A stretch of DNA of 64,000 bases from Corella eumyota (lineage: Eukaryota > Chordata > Ascidiacea > Phlebobranchia > Corellidae). Both the position numbers and the translations under genes were made by a program. Under the pieces are notes generated by a model that was not told the DNA's origin, searched no databases, and was given only the letters and a program-made list of their open reading frames with translations. The stretch covers positions 6,820,001 to 6,884,000 of the forward strand of contig OY720102.1 of NCBI GenBank assembly GCA_963082875.1, given 5' to 3'. Within the stretch, counting starts at the first letter, position 1. Every line of letters begins with the position of its first letter. Shown here in pieces: positions 12,811 through 24,935 of the stretch.

Positions 12811-14285
12811 CACAGATCTGACCCGATATCAATTGCGCCCTACATTTAACGGGGGTAAATTTGTTAGGGGTATTTAGGGATAACTTATGACGTATTTTTA
12901 AGCCCCTTGTTTCATTTAGTTTTTGAGTCACCTGTGATTTTAATAAAAGCATGTTGCGAATTCGCCAAATTTACTTATTCTTAGTTCTAGTATTTATAAA
13001 AGACTTAACACGTAATGCTATTTGACGCAGATGTAATCTATATCAAAAAACACCCTAACTAAACATCGCCCGCACAAGGAACTGACCGCAGGGCTGTTAA
13101 AATAACCCCAAAAAATCATTTTTAATGACGGAATTTTTTAACAAGTCATGATGATTTTTTGATAAAATTTTGTTCTTAATTTAACTGGCATTGGTCAAAT
13201 AAAAACAACCGTTTTCATCTAGTTGTTGTTGTTATACACAAGGCCCAAAAACAACTAAGTTATGATTCAAATATTAAATATAGATGGACGAATGTTGTAT
13301 AAAGTGACTTGGCAAAACGTTATTCGTTTTTGTTAGAACTAAAACAGCAACTGGTCAAAAATTGTGCTTATTTTCAATACGCCAATATTAAAAACAGAAA
13401 ACGTGTCGAATAAATTGGTTTTTAGTGCTTTTAAAAAACGCCCATTTCGAGCAGAATGACGTCTTTATCAAAATTGTGTTTGCTTAGCATGCGTCGTATA
13501 TAAATGCTCGTTGTGCAAAAAACGCTTGTTCAAAATCTCGAAAAAATAATAACAGGGGTAATGACAGGTTTCGCGCAGACTTCAAAGCGCGCCCGCCCGC
13601 CCTTAATTTTATTTTGAAAATAACTTCCGCGCGGCCATGCGCCGCGAAAATTGATCCTGAACTGCAAGAACAAAGCACATGCAGGCGCGAAGGCTACAAA
13701 CCGCAAATTCGCACTTAAAGCTCACGCCTTTTACGATTGCCTAAAATCACTTTCAAACTGGGGATAGTACATCAAAAACGCAGGCGCACAAGGTACTATT
13801 TACGCTCGCATTCTAACCATAAACACTTTACCGATGTTAATGTGTTTTGGGCATGGGCGGCGAGCGGTGTAAGGTGTAGCTTACCGCAGGTCTCCAGTAA
13901 TACAGAGAAATGAGCTTGTTAACACTGGCCTTACACCCGGGCATGATTAAGTTTCCCACGGTTAAAGGTATGCCCAATAACTCTCACTTAAGGTAAGACT
14001 GATTGATGTGCTTTCTCGTGTTGTGGCAGATGTTCGTAATAGCCAGCAACAGAACAGCTCGAAAAAGCATTTTTTAGGTTTTCGTGAAAAATTTTGAAAT
14101 GATTTTGCATCCAATTCCAGCTCCTTTGGCTTAATGATATTTATGTACATTTGCAGCAGCGAAAAATAGAAACATTGTGAATAATAGACCAAAACCACAC
14201 AAAATATTACTGCAAAAAAACGGGTTACGTAACTATTAAATACAAGCGCCCGGGTTCGGGTCAAAACAATTGGGTACGTCACAGC
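12811..14285. other. Intergenic, no gene seen
   Basis: Mixed AT-rich DNA with a slightly GC-richer patch near 13.48-13.9 kb. A 64-codon minus frame there has no domain. Confidence 0.5.
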
Positions 14286-14289
14286 TTTC

Positions 14290-14750
14290 ACTCGCTGACG
14301 TCACGGATAGGGATCGACGCATGTTCTATAATTCGTAACATCGCGTCTTCGTTTCAAATGAAACGTTGCCAAAAGTTTTTCGGAAAAAAACACAAAAAAA
14401 TTTAACCGACCGGCCTCGATCCTTGTGTTTTCTCGAATTGCAATTCCGCGAAAATAAACTTGTTATTCGCTTTATTAACAGTGTATTACGCCTGTTTGCC
14501 TTTTCAATTTGCAAATCACAACACATTTCCCTATAGCAATATCACGTATACACTATTCCCAACAGATGACGTTGCCCTGATCAAAGCAAGGGATAATGGG
14601 TCGCCGGATGGAATAAGACCCACCGGATCTAATCGTGGGTACACAAATGACGTCACCATTTGTTTACCCCGTTGTCGCGTGGGTAATACAGGGGCGGAAG
14701 GAGAAAGGCCCCGCGGAAGTGCGTGGTAGCGACCCAAAATTAACCTTTTT
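14290..14750. promoter_or_regulatory. CRE island 4 (candidate regulatory element)
   Basis: TGACGTCA lies at 14,296-14,303 and 14,648-14,655 inside a GC-richer block. Frames of 80-90 codons overlap on both strands, as expected for stop-poor composition rather than a real gene. Confidence 0.35.
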
Positions 14751-15830
14751 TGGGATAAAAATACAAAAACATGCACGGTCCGTTTATTTTACGCTCATAG
14801 CGATTATTATGGCACCAAAAATTGAAAATAAAACCAAAAACCCAATGAATAATCATAAACTGAAACAATAGATATAATTGCTACTGTTTTCAGTTTAAAT
14901 AACAAGCGTCACAAATTGATAGTTTTTAGTCAGAATTTTTTATCTATACCAAGCAGTTCTTGGTATATATCGTTATGCAACAGGTCACCTCCATATAGTT
15001 CAATCAACTAAATAATGACAACTTATTTTTTAAATATATATTTGTTGTTTCAAATAATGTTAAAAAATAAAATGAGATAAAGAAGGTTTGCTAAGACATT
15101 TAGATACTTGCTTTAAAACACTTGAAATAAAAAGTTTGAATTGCAGAATTGACCCTAAAAAACATATAAGTCAATATACGTTTAAAATTCTTCTACTCTA
15201 ATGTAAGGTTTTGTCTTTAACTATTGAGACAGGATAAAATAGGTCGAATTCAGGCTGTGAAGTCGACTTTTTCCCATCAAGGATCCGTTTGATTCATCAG
15301 ACCGTCGAAGCGCTTTAAAAAATACGAAACGTGTCCTTGTCGGATAGTTAAGTAAACTCGACAACTTCAAGTCAAACAAATGGAGTTGAATTACATCTGA
15401 ATCACTGCACCGACTTTCATGAAAGACGGGGTCTGTTCAACTTACACTCGTGAATCACTAGCAAGGTTGTTGTTTATTTACCGAAAAAAAAACTTTACTG
15501 AAACAGTGACATAATTCTTTTGGGGGGCCTATTTTTAGAACGACCGACGAGCGTTTATAATATTACGTTTCCTGTATCTGAATAAGATGGAGATCCTTAT
15601 CTATATACACACGAGTCTTTGTGGTTGGGTTTATTAGTTATTACAAGGAAGTTATGATCTATAACAAAGTGGTAAACTTTAAATGCTACGTGTTTACCGT
15701 TTACGGGGATTAAGTAGGGCCATGTGTTTACCTTTTAAAAACCCTACGCAACCGTATTGGAACGTGTAAATTTGCGCATCTTTTGAACTAAATATTGAAT
15801 AATATTTGTTACTTTTTGGGAAATAAATTA

Positions 15831-15972
15831 AAATAACCCTAAGAACTATATAGTCTACTGTTTAAATGCAAAATCCAAAATTAATTAAAGACTTTACAGT
15901 CTGTAAACTAAAATAACCCTAAAGTATACAGTCTACTATTTAATGACAAAATCCAAAATCAATTAAAGACTG
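15831..15972 (+). repeat. Tandem duplication, ~80-bp period
   Basis: Two copies start at 15,831 and 15,911. Both carry AAATAACCCTAA, AGTCTACT, CAAAATCCAAAAT and AATTAAAGACT, and they differ by a few substitutions and small indels. Confidence 0.85.
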
Positions 15973-18435
15973 TTTTGCATTCAGTTCTGAAGACTTAAAT
16001 CTTTGTTACGAATATCTCTTACTTAATCTCGCTTAATGCGCATAACCGTATATTTAATAAACAAAGTCCCAAATAAGGGCACGGCATGTATGCACTTTAA
16101 TCCAGCACCGGAAAACCAAAAATCTGCGGGAGGGTTAAATAAAAACAGGATATGGAGTTAAAGGTAGGAGCACAAACTCGGCGATAATCTGAAGTTGATC
16201 TTGTTTAGAGACATCAGCGATCTGACAGTTTGTCGCCACAACTGCGAAGGCCAAGCGCAGAGTGGATTAATCGAATTAAAATCTTCGATTTTGAGTCGAT
16301 ATAAATTGCCTTAACTCAATTTGGAATAAAAATTAAATTAAAAAAAAACAAATTTTGGAAATTTTTTTTTAAAGTATCACTTTTATGTCTATCATCATTA
16401 AATAAAATTATTTATTTTAGTGATCTTCCAATCTATTTTTGTTACAATTAATGGCCCCTTAAAATACCAAATAGATAAATCGTTCAAACAATCAATATTT
16501 GATTTTTTAATAACGACGTTAGATCGGAAAGATAAAAATAGAAAGGGAAATAAATATTTTTCTTTTTGGGCCGATTAGGATCGCAGAAAAACAGAGAAAT
16601 TTGTGATTAGAATCTAATTAAATGAGTCACCTTTGCAAAGCGGGCATAAATATTGACATTTTAGACTCTTTATTGCCTTAAATGCTATGCGTACAATTTA
16701 TAAACTTTCGCGAGATTCGGGTTATAATAAATCCCCGGGACAGAATGACAAAATAAAAAAAAAATCTCCTCTGTTCAGAAGCGTCCCACCGTAACATAAA
16801 TGCAAAACCGTTTCCCTTTGTAATAGTAAACAGTTTATCAAACTCAAAAACAAACTTGAAAACTTCAAACAAGATTTTTGAGCGACTGTAAGTTTATTAT
16901 GCATAAAATTAAATTAAAAGCGTTGGTGGTAGTACATAAAAACTATCGGAAATTGCGTTGTTAAGAACATCCCGTATATATTAAGCGTTGTAATTGGCAG
17001 AATTGTAAAAAGAACCTTGTAAAGTTTACGACAGTTTAGCTATAGGAAACGCGTTCACGGTAAACATGAACTCGAAACAAAGTTAAAATATTAACCAGAG
17101 CAAACACTCATAAAACAGCTCGCAAACTCCATCTTGCGGTAAAACTGTAAGGATGTAGATTATTGTAAAATATCGTAAACAAATCGAAAGTAGTAAAACT
17201 TCGGTTTATAGCATATGCCTGCTGTTAAAATCAAGTTTATTATGTTTATGTACACTTTTATATACGTATTAAGCTATATACCAGCACCTGGGTTTAGATT
17301 GCAGTGTGCAAGGCTATACTGGGTCTTGTAGATTTTGTCCGCTTGTGTACCTACAGTTACACTCTTTAACTTTACTAAACAAATAACCGAAAGAGAACTT
17401 GGCCGAAAAACAAACATACTACTTCAAAAAACGGAGGATTGCAGCCTTAGGTAATACCCTTATTTTGTAGATTTAAACAAATAGAAATTAAAGGACAACA
17501 TTTCCAAGGAAGCGTCGTAAATTTACATGAAGATGAAAACACATTAATTTTGGTCGGGCTTTTTAATTTGTTTCTACTGTAACGTCTGGGCAGAGGCTTT
17601 TAAAGTAAACCCAATACACCTCGCGCATTCCGAACGGCGTTTATCTGATACCGTATGTCTATATAAGCTATGGAGAATTACGACTACGCGGTTTGTTAAA
17701 AGCAACCCGAAACCGAGCAATTTTGAACCAAATTTTAAAATACAATTTTGAGATCATAATCGCCACGAAAGGAATTTGGTTTTGCTACGTGACCCTTCAC
17801 AATGTTATTTGTTTGTGCATTGCATTAAATTAGAATCTCACTTATCACATTATGGGATATACATGCTTATACCATCCTATACTAAAAGCCTCGGCAGCCG
17901 AGAAAAATTGCTCGCAGCCCGTCGGCCGTAACATCAAAGACAAAGCCTCCGTCGACTAGAAGTCGACCAATCAAACTTTATCATAATAAACAGCGAAGTT
18001 TGATTTAATTAGTTGAGCCTTGCGATGCAGGAGGTCCCTCTCAATCGGTTTCCACAGCTCTTTAAGGGTACATTTAACTCTATGAGTTGAACTTTGATCA
18101 ATGGATCCAAAGCAAGTAATAGGTGATTTACGGCGCTTTATGGGTACAACCACCACGGCCACAGCTAACGTCGTATAATAGACCAACGTGCAGAGGCTGC
18201 TCAATAAATTAATGGTTATTACTTTTGCATGTGGTCGTAGGTTTACGACCAGGCAACAATGCTTTATACGTCAATACTTTTTTCCAGCCATCCCAATTAT
18301 TTTAAAAGAAGGACAAGTGTAAAAAAAACATTTGAAGGCTGTTAACTCAGCTTTCTTATTGCAAATGTAAACAAAGAGATTGATATTGGCCAATGTTTAG
18401 GCTAAACCTAAAAACCTGGCTTAAGAGTAGAAGAT

Positions 18436-18492
18436 GCAGCAACCTAAAGCTTGCAGCCCGATGCCATGACCTGCATACCACACTACCGGACT
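18436..18492 (-). repeat. SINE-B fragment
   Basis: The minus-strand head of SINE-B ends in ATACCACACTACCGG, matching the clearer copy at 62.7-62.8 kb. The rest is degenerate. Confidence 0.55.
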
Positions 18493-19077
18493 TAAATAAA
18501 GTCGAATTTAAATGACACATATTGCCCTCGTCTGCCACTAACGGTTGAATTGACTTTCACGTTAAAACAACACGTAAAGTGATAATAACCTGTCGCTCCG
18601 CATCCAACGACACATATGTAATTGAGTTGGATTGTTGCTTAAAACTAAGTGCAGGCCCACTCGGCATTCAGCGCAGATCCAATAGAAGCTCAAAATGGCG
18701 TGAAATTCCGAAAGCTGTGCCGCGCATTTTTTGTAAACATTTTATTGCTAATAGAACAGACAGCTTTCGATTGTTATTTTTTTTGGAGATTCCCCCCAAT
18801 TTATGTCGGCGCTCAACCGCGCCATAAATTAACCCCTAACCCCTACTAAACACGGGGTTATCGCGCAGTATAAACATTGCTTTAATGGTAAAAAAACGCG
18901 TCCCCGATTTGGGGGTCTGTGGTTTTGTAATTTACCAACGGATTGATTTTTGCGGCCAATTAGGAGAAATAAATTGTGGGGTTTAATTGTTTAGAACAAC
19001 AAATCATCAAATCGCGAAAACAGAACACTTATATTTAGAATTCCCATAATCGGCGTTTGCTTTGTTTTGTTAGGGCC

Positions 19078-19257
19078 TTACGTAAACTCCCTTTGTCTGA
19101 CACTTCGGCCTTTGACAGCTGGCTCCTGCGGGCCAAAGAGGACTTCCATCCGGCAGGATCAAGGCCGATTTCTCGATCTCGCGTGTCAGGCGAGTTGACT
19201 TAGCGAGCAACCTACAACAACGTCCTTTATACATTCGTTTACGTAAACTACCTTTGT
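19078..19257 (+). promoter_or_regulatory. Duplicated TTACGTAAACTnCCTTTGT composite site
   Basis: The 19-bp string TTACGTAAACTnCCTTTGT occurs at 19,078-19,096 and again at 19,239-19,257 on the same strand, differing at one base. It combines a bZIP-like TTACGTAA, a forkhead-like GTAAAC and a Sox/TCF-like CTTTGT. The second copy lies in the 12-bp palindrome GTTTACGTAAAC. The spacer is GC-rich and non-coding. Enhancer function is inferred. Confidence 0.45.
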
Positions 19258-19736
19258 TGAGTTAAGGACCCATTTGAATCGAACCCCCGCGTTGACAGCG
19301 GGAACGCCTCGCGACAATGAAGCTCAAGCGTTGTTTATTATTACGTCATAAACGAACGAATCTCCCCCGGAGTGTTTAGTCGTAAAGATTATGGGAAACA
19401 AATCGAGAACGCCAAGTTATAGGCTTTTCGCACGCCATTAACACCGCTGTTGATTAAACACTCGAAGCCAACAATGTATCACGGCCAGATTAGGTTTATT
19501 ACCGTTCCTTTGTTTGCCTTGTGTACGAATCCAAAAAAACACGCGCGATTAATGTAGTGGTTTATATTACTTCTTTCATTTTCGTGGCATACGCGATAAG
19601 ATTAATACTTGTGTAAATCGAAGATATGCTTAGAAGTCGAGTGTATGTGAGATATATCTTTGCTGTAATGACTCTACAAAAAATCTTCACAAATTCTGTA
19701 ATTGAAAATCATATAAAAAGTTTTACTTGGAACTGG

Positions 19737-19960
19737 CCGGCAGCGTTTTATAGTGGTAAAAACACTTGCTACGCTACTATGAGGTCATGGGTTCAATCCC
19801 CACTGCTCTCATGCTGTAGCGCCTTTGAGTAAGGCGATATAAATGGCATGAACTCTTGCTGCTAAAGGCAACTTGAGACTGGGTCGGAGTAACTAATGTT
19901 ACTATATGTTTAGGTCGCGCATTCGACCTTCCACATCGGGGATAAAGATAAATACAAAAA
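19737..19960 (+). repeat. SINE-A copy
   Basis: The head begins CCGGCAGCG, the B-box-like GGTTCAATCCCC and the ATGCTGTAGCGCC body follow, and it ends CACATCGGGGATAAAGATA. The middle section with the cagcac/attat block is shortened. Confidence 0.85.
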
Positions 19961-20035
19961 AAAACTCTTAATAAAAATTCAAGAATTGTTTTAATTGCAT
20001 GTAAGTTTATATGTAGAGGTCCGTAAGTGTTATAT

Positions 20036-20189
20036 ACTGGTTATGGCATAACAACGAGCTTAAAGTCAGAGTAGCACCAATGCTACGCTGTTATCCCTTG
20101 AGCCCGGCGTTTACGGGTAGCCTAACAACAATACAACAGCACATTTTCCCCAATAAAAATAATAAAAACCCATCGTCTTAATGTAATAA
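20036..20189 (+). repeat. SINE-B copy, degenerate head
   Basis: The body CCCTTGAGCCCGGCGTTTACGG and the tail with CCAATAAAAAT and TTAATGTAAT match SINE-B (compare 27,004-27,178). The tRNA-like head is diverged. Confidence 0.65.
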
Positions 20190-21554
20190 AAAAAACTTTA
20201 TAAAAAAACATATAAATTTTACAGATATAAACAGATACATACTCTATAAATAAATAGCAAACACATTACCGAATTTCGAAATATTTGTTATCAATTTAAG
20301 GCCCTAACATCGACACGGTTAAATCGAAGATTTAGAGTTTTATAAAAAAGATAAACATGATTTTCCGTTTGATAACGCTACCTATTGTGTTTGCTTGTTT
20401 TTTTACACAAACTGACAAACACCATGGCCAAAAGAATTCGTGATTTTATCGAAAGTAAATAAATAAAGAGCAGCACAACATCTGAAGTGCAAACAAAATA
20501 ACCTTTCCTATTTGATTGACATATTATTTGTTTAATATACTTTGTAAATTTTCTGGGTAAGTTTGTATGAAATTGCTCATGGTAAAAAATGCTGTCCAGT
20601 GATGTTATCATATATTGGAAGAGATCATGTTTTGGCCAAAAATAGATTCTCCAATACGTTTGTATATAATTAAAGTATTTGTATATCTGACTCATTAGCT
20701 GCGTTAATAGGATACGTTTACAAGTTTAACGAGGTATTAATAACATCCAGTCTTAATGGATGTACCCTTTAAGCAGCGAGATGGATAAATATACATATGA
20801 CAGGGTTCAAAAATGGAAGCATTAGGGGGCAAAGGGTTGGGGAATGTATCTAACCCTTGTATTAGCGAGGTTTATAGTACGGTTTATTTGTTTTAAGCGT
20901 AACTTAAAAGCCACAGTGTGTTTATTTTTTTCGTTAAAGAAGCCTGTTCTCCTATAGACTATGATCATTTCATCTTCTGATATCCAAACAAGATATGCTC
21001 GGACCTCCATTACGGATCAATATAATTCTCCAAATCGTTACAGCCCAATCGCGCTCTTGATCTGGTAGATTAGAAACTCTAGTAAGCCAGCAAGTCGTGT
21101 AAACAACGCCAGGCCCAAAACCCAACAATCTTACAACTTTTCCTTAATGGATTTGCGGTGTAACAACCGGCGACGTGTAAATTAGTAGGAGAAAGATTTT
21201 TTTTTAATTTTGTTATCAGAATTTTTTTTTGCTCGTCCGAGTTTGAGTTATGGAACGTGCGTAATGACCGCCAAAAGTTAATCCCCGATATTTGTAAGCC
21301 TAAAATTGAAGTCACGCTTGCCTTTTCTTATTTTAATGACCAGCAGATAAAAGTCTTTAATGTTTGTGTTCGCGATTAATCTTAATTAAGCTATAAAAAC
21401 ATATCTGTCTAAAATTAGAACTTTTAAGCTATTATTGTCCATTTAAATACAAAAATGACTCGACTTATGCAAATAAAGTAAAAGAAAACAAGATAAAATC
21501 AGATATTCTATGTTTAACCACTTACAACATAACATGATAAAGCAATTTTTTTTT

Positions 21555-21833
21555 TATATATCTTTATCCTCGATGTTGGAAAGTCGAATGCGCGACTTAA
21601 ACATAGAGTAACATCAGTTACTCCGACCCAGTCTCGAGTTGACTGTGGCAGTTTGGGACATTTTAGATTATAATTGCCCGATAATTATGCTGCTCACTAA
21701 AAGCTGGCTCAGCAGAGTTCATACCGTGTATAGGGTCTTACTCAAGGGCGCTACAGCATGAGACCAGTCGGGATTGAACCCACGACCTCATGAGTGGTAA
21801 GCAAGTGTTCTTGCCACTAAATTACGCTGCCAT
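21555..21833 (-). repeat. SINE-A copy
   Basis: Full-length reverse-orientation copy: tail ATATATCTTTATCCTCGATG, body GACCCAGTCTCGAGTTG, and head ending TTACGCTGCC. Confidence 0.88.
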
Positions 21834-24232
21834 TGTTAAAATATATAAGCTATTACCGTTATAAAAGGATATATAATCAGCATCTTTTATAATACCTTTT
21901 AGTTTTCACTACGAAAACAAAATTAATTAAAAAAATAAACTATATTTAAAAAAAATTAATTATAATTATAACCGAATACAAAACGCAATTGAACTGAAAA
22001 AGAAATAGCATTTCTCTATGCCAAAGAGTAAATATTGCAACTGGAGAACAAATATATCACCCACTGAGCCCATTAGCGAAAGATATACCGCACGATAACA
22101 TCTGAACAAGTGTATATTGTAATTAAGATAATTATGTGGCCGGCACCGTTTATGTTTTGGCAAGTGGTGCGCATGCAAAAATACCCAAAGAATGTGTAGG
22201 GAGAATCGGGCACAGAAAATTGTTATTCAATATTTTCTGAAGAATTTGGTATGTTGGCAAAAAGGGGACCTTTATGTAACTTTTTTTTGCAAAAAAACAC
22301 TTTAGGCTGGCATGTAATTTTTAAAAAATTTTTCAGGCTGTTTAACCGAAAATTCTTCAGTTTACATGATGGGTGTTTTACCGAAAAATAAATTTCATAA
22401 AACGTAATTTTACCGACAAAAAACAATTTTAAAGGTATATTCTTTTAGCCCTACCCTTTACTGGAAAATACCAATCAACTTTGGGAAAAAATCAGTAAAA
22501 AAGTTGTTCTGAATTTTCGGTATTCGGAAATATGGCCACTCAGTAATACGGATTTCGGTTATATGGTCAGGTATGAAGTACTGTATAAATAACATACTAA
22601 AATTGAATGGCATATAGAGCAATACAATAACCACAAAATCACATAACCCCAATTCAAAATACTTTTGTTGATACGACCTGTCGCCAAACGAATCCAAATT
22701 GAAAGTCAAATAAAAAAAACTCTTTCGACGAAATTGGATTGATCAAGGGGTTTTAATTGTAAGAGTTACTGTGTGCCTCGGTGTCAATCTTTTAACTAAT
22801 TAAGGCTTTAAACAAATACAGACCTAACCACAGCCTTAATTAGCAATTTAATTCGAGTAGGTGGCTTTGATAATCAAATGTATGAAATCACAGAATAAAT
22901 ACCAAAAAACACCTTGAACATTGGCCGTGGTAACGTAAGAGTAAGAATTGTACCATGATAAGCTATACTGTGTTATTTATATTTACACGCGCCACTTAAA
23001 TAAAATCACGAATATATTTTTTCATAAATATTTGTTTATTTTCCCTTGTCTTGAAAGAAGAGATTTCACGGCTTATCACATAGGATCATATAAGCCTCCG
23101 TCATTTTTGGATATTTCAAACCCGGTACTTTGCCAATGCCATCTGTTTATATCTATCTATAAAGATACTGTTTTCGGCAATAAATTTCGCTAATAAATCG
23201 TTGAAAAAATCAGTCACAACATGTGATTAGGATCGAAATAGCAAATGACGAAATCTATAGATAAGCTTTAAAGTACTTCAGTAAAGAAACTGTAATACTA
23301 CCACTTTGAAGTTTAGACGTAGCGCAAGTGCAAGCGTGTTTTTTCGAACGAATGCATGACACTGCATATGATAAATATAAGAGGTTGCGGATGCATTTTC
23401 ACAAACAAATGACGGGCAATCTTCATGCATGTGCGCTTTAACATGTAGCCTGCTGGTTAAGGAACATTTTGACAGATAACATACATAAGCCCTTGATCGC
23501 CACAACCAATCTTAAATGGGCATTGATTATATATTTAATAAGGGAAATAAATAATTTTTAGAACTTAAAATGCCCTTATATTTACCACACGCGTTACGTT
23601 TATTAGGCATAGCTTTGCGGCTTTCTGCGGTACACAATTATCCCTGTAAAAAACGCTTTATTTATGTTAAAGCGGTTAAGCCGTTTCGGCAAACACTGAC
23701 AAATTATAATATACCATTACCAGAGTGATTACATTTAAGTTTCAAATTACAAAAAAACTTTGAAAACGTGACTTTTATAATATTGTTTTTGCTGTCGAAA
23801 GTAAATGTTAAAAAGTGGAAAGCATTCCGACATTTTTTCATTACCAGTCAACCCTGAAATAAAATGTGTAACCCGACGACAAACATATTTCAAAACGATG
23901 AAAAGTTGTCGTCAGTTTTCGAACCCAACACCCCGAACTGTCAACTAAACACGTGTTAGGGTTATTCATCATAGCAAAGTTTGAAATTCAATGCCGCTTG
24001 AAAACAGATACAAAGACAAGAAAACCCATAACTGAACATATGACGTCACGAGTAGTCAGATGACTTGCACTCTGTTAACGCAGGGTTATCTGCCCATCTT
24101 AAGATCGATGTAATGCGTGGTCACGTGATCAGGCAGCACACGCGTGACGATTTGCATGCACTAATATGAAGGTATAAATAAAATTTAATTTTAAATTCTA
24201 ATTTAACAAAATTATTGTTTCGGCGATAAAAT

Positions 24233-24508
24233 GGCAGCGTGGTGTAGTGGTAAGAACACTTGCTACACCACCTTGAGATCGTGGGTTCAATCCCTTCTAC
24301 TCTCATGCTGTAGCGCCTTTAAGTAAGGCGCTATAAACCCCTGCTGAGCCAGCACTCAATCAGCAGCATTTTTTTTTTTTTTTTTGGGCAATTATAATCT
24401 ATATAATATCCCAAAATGCTAAAGCCAAATCGAGACTGGGTCAGAAGCAACTGATACATGTTTAGGTCGCGCGTTCGACCTTCCCACATCGAGGATAAAT
24501 ATATATAC
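24233..24508 (+). repeat. SINE-A copy
   Basis: Full-length copy with a clear head (GGCAGCGTGGTGTAGTGG, GGTTCAATCCC) and tail (CACATCGAGGATAAATATAT). A T-homopolymer at about 24,369 interrupts the middle. Confidence 0.9.
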
Positions 24509-24725
24509 AAAAACTGCAGAGTTTTTCGTGCACACAGATTGTCAATATGCCTTTTTAAATATAGATTAAATTATCGAATTTCAGAACCAAAATGCAGTTA
24601 AAACACACTTTGTTATTATCATCATTAATTCGACCGAACTTTCATTCTAGTTTTCCTTAAATAGACGCTTTTTGTGAGCAAATTATTGTATATAAATATC
24701 AACAAAAAAAATTATCATAAAGAAA

Positions 24726-24731
24726 TTTATT
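24726..24731 (-). promoter_or_regulatory. Candidate polyadenylation signal of NUP155
   Basis: AATAAA on the minus strand, about 205 bases past the NUP155 stop codon. No nearer canonical hexamer was noticed. Cleavage here is inferred. Confidence 0.5.
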
Positions 24732-24880
24732 GAATAGTATATTTCATAATTAGTAGACCAACACTAAAAAAGTTTGGCAGTGGAAAATCATCGAAATTGC
24801 AACCCTAGCGCAATCTCGTGGCAGTGTTTTACTAAAGCAAAACAATCAAAATACGATTCACGCCATTGGTCCAAATGAAC

Positions 24881-24904
24881 CGTGCATATTTTATAAAATG
24901 CACG
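24881..24904 (-). other. Imperfect hairpin in NUP155 3' UTR
   Basis: Outer arms CGTGCA/TGCACG enclose the self-complementary TTTTATAAAA with a two-base bulge, starting about 32 bases after the stop codon. It can fold as a stem-loop in the transcript. Function is unknown. Confidence 0.4.
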
Positions 24905-24935
24905 ATGTCGAACCGCGGCGATGCAAAGTCAGACC

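Larger units (their letters stand above)
14751..19075. other. Intergenic, no gene seen
   Basis: AT-rich background. A tandem duplication (15.83-15.97 kb) and a SINE-B fragment (18.44 kb) are annotated separately. Frames near 18.0-18.8 kb lack domains and splice signals. Confidence 0.5.
19961..24232. other. Intergenic, no gene seen
   Basis: AT-rich sequence apart from the SINE copies. One TGACGTCA (24,041-24,048) and one TCACGTGA (24,121-24,128) occur close to NUP155's downstream side. Frames at 20.4-20.7 and 22.2-22.7 kb are AT-driven and featureless. Confidence 0.5.

Noticed and set aside
14460-14776. Overlapping 80-90-codon frames on both strands
   Set aside because: Mutual shadows in a GC-richer block; neither shows a domain.
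18579-18849. Two overlapping plus frames
   Set aside because: Different frames of the same stretch, no domain and no splice context.
24233-24310. tRNA gene (also the heads of the other SINE copies)
   Set aside because: A- and B-box-like sequences are present, but no proper cloverleaf acceptor stem closes, and the unit continues into the conserved SINE body and tail.
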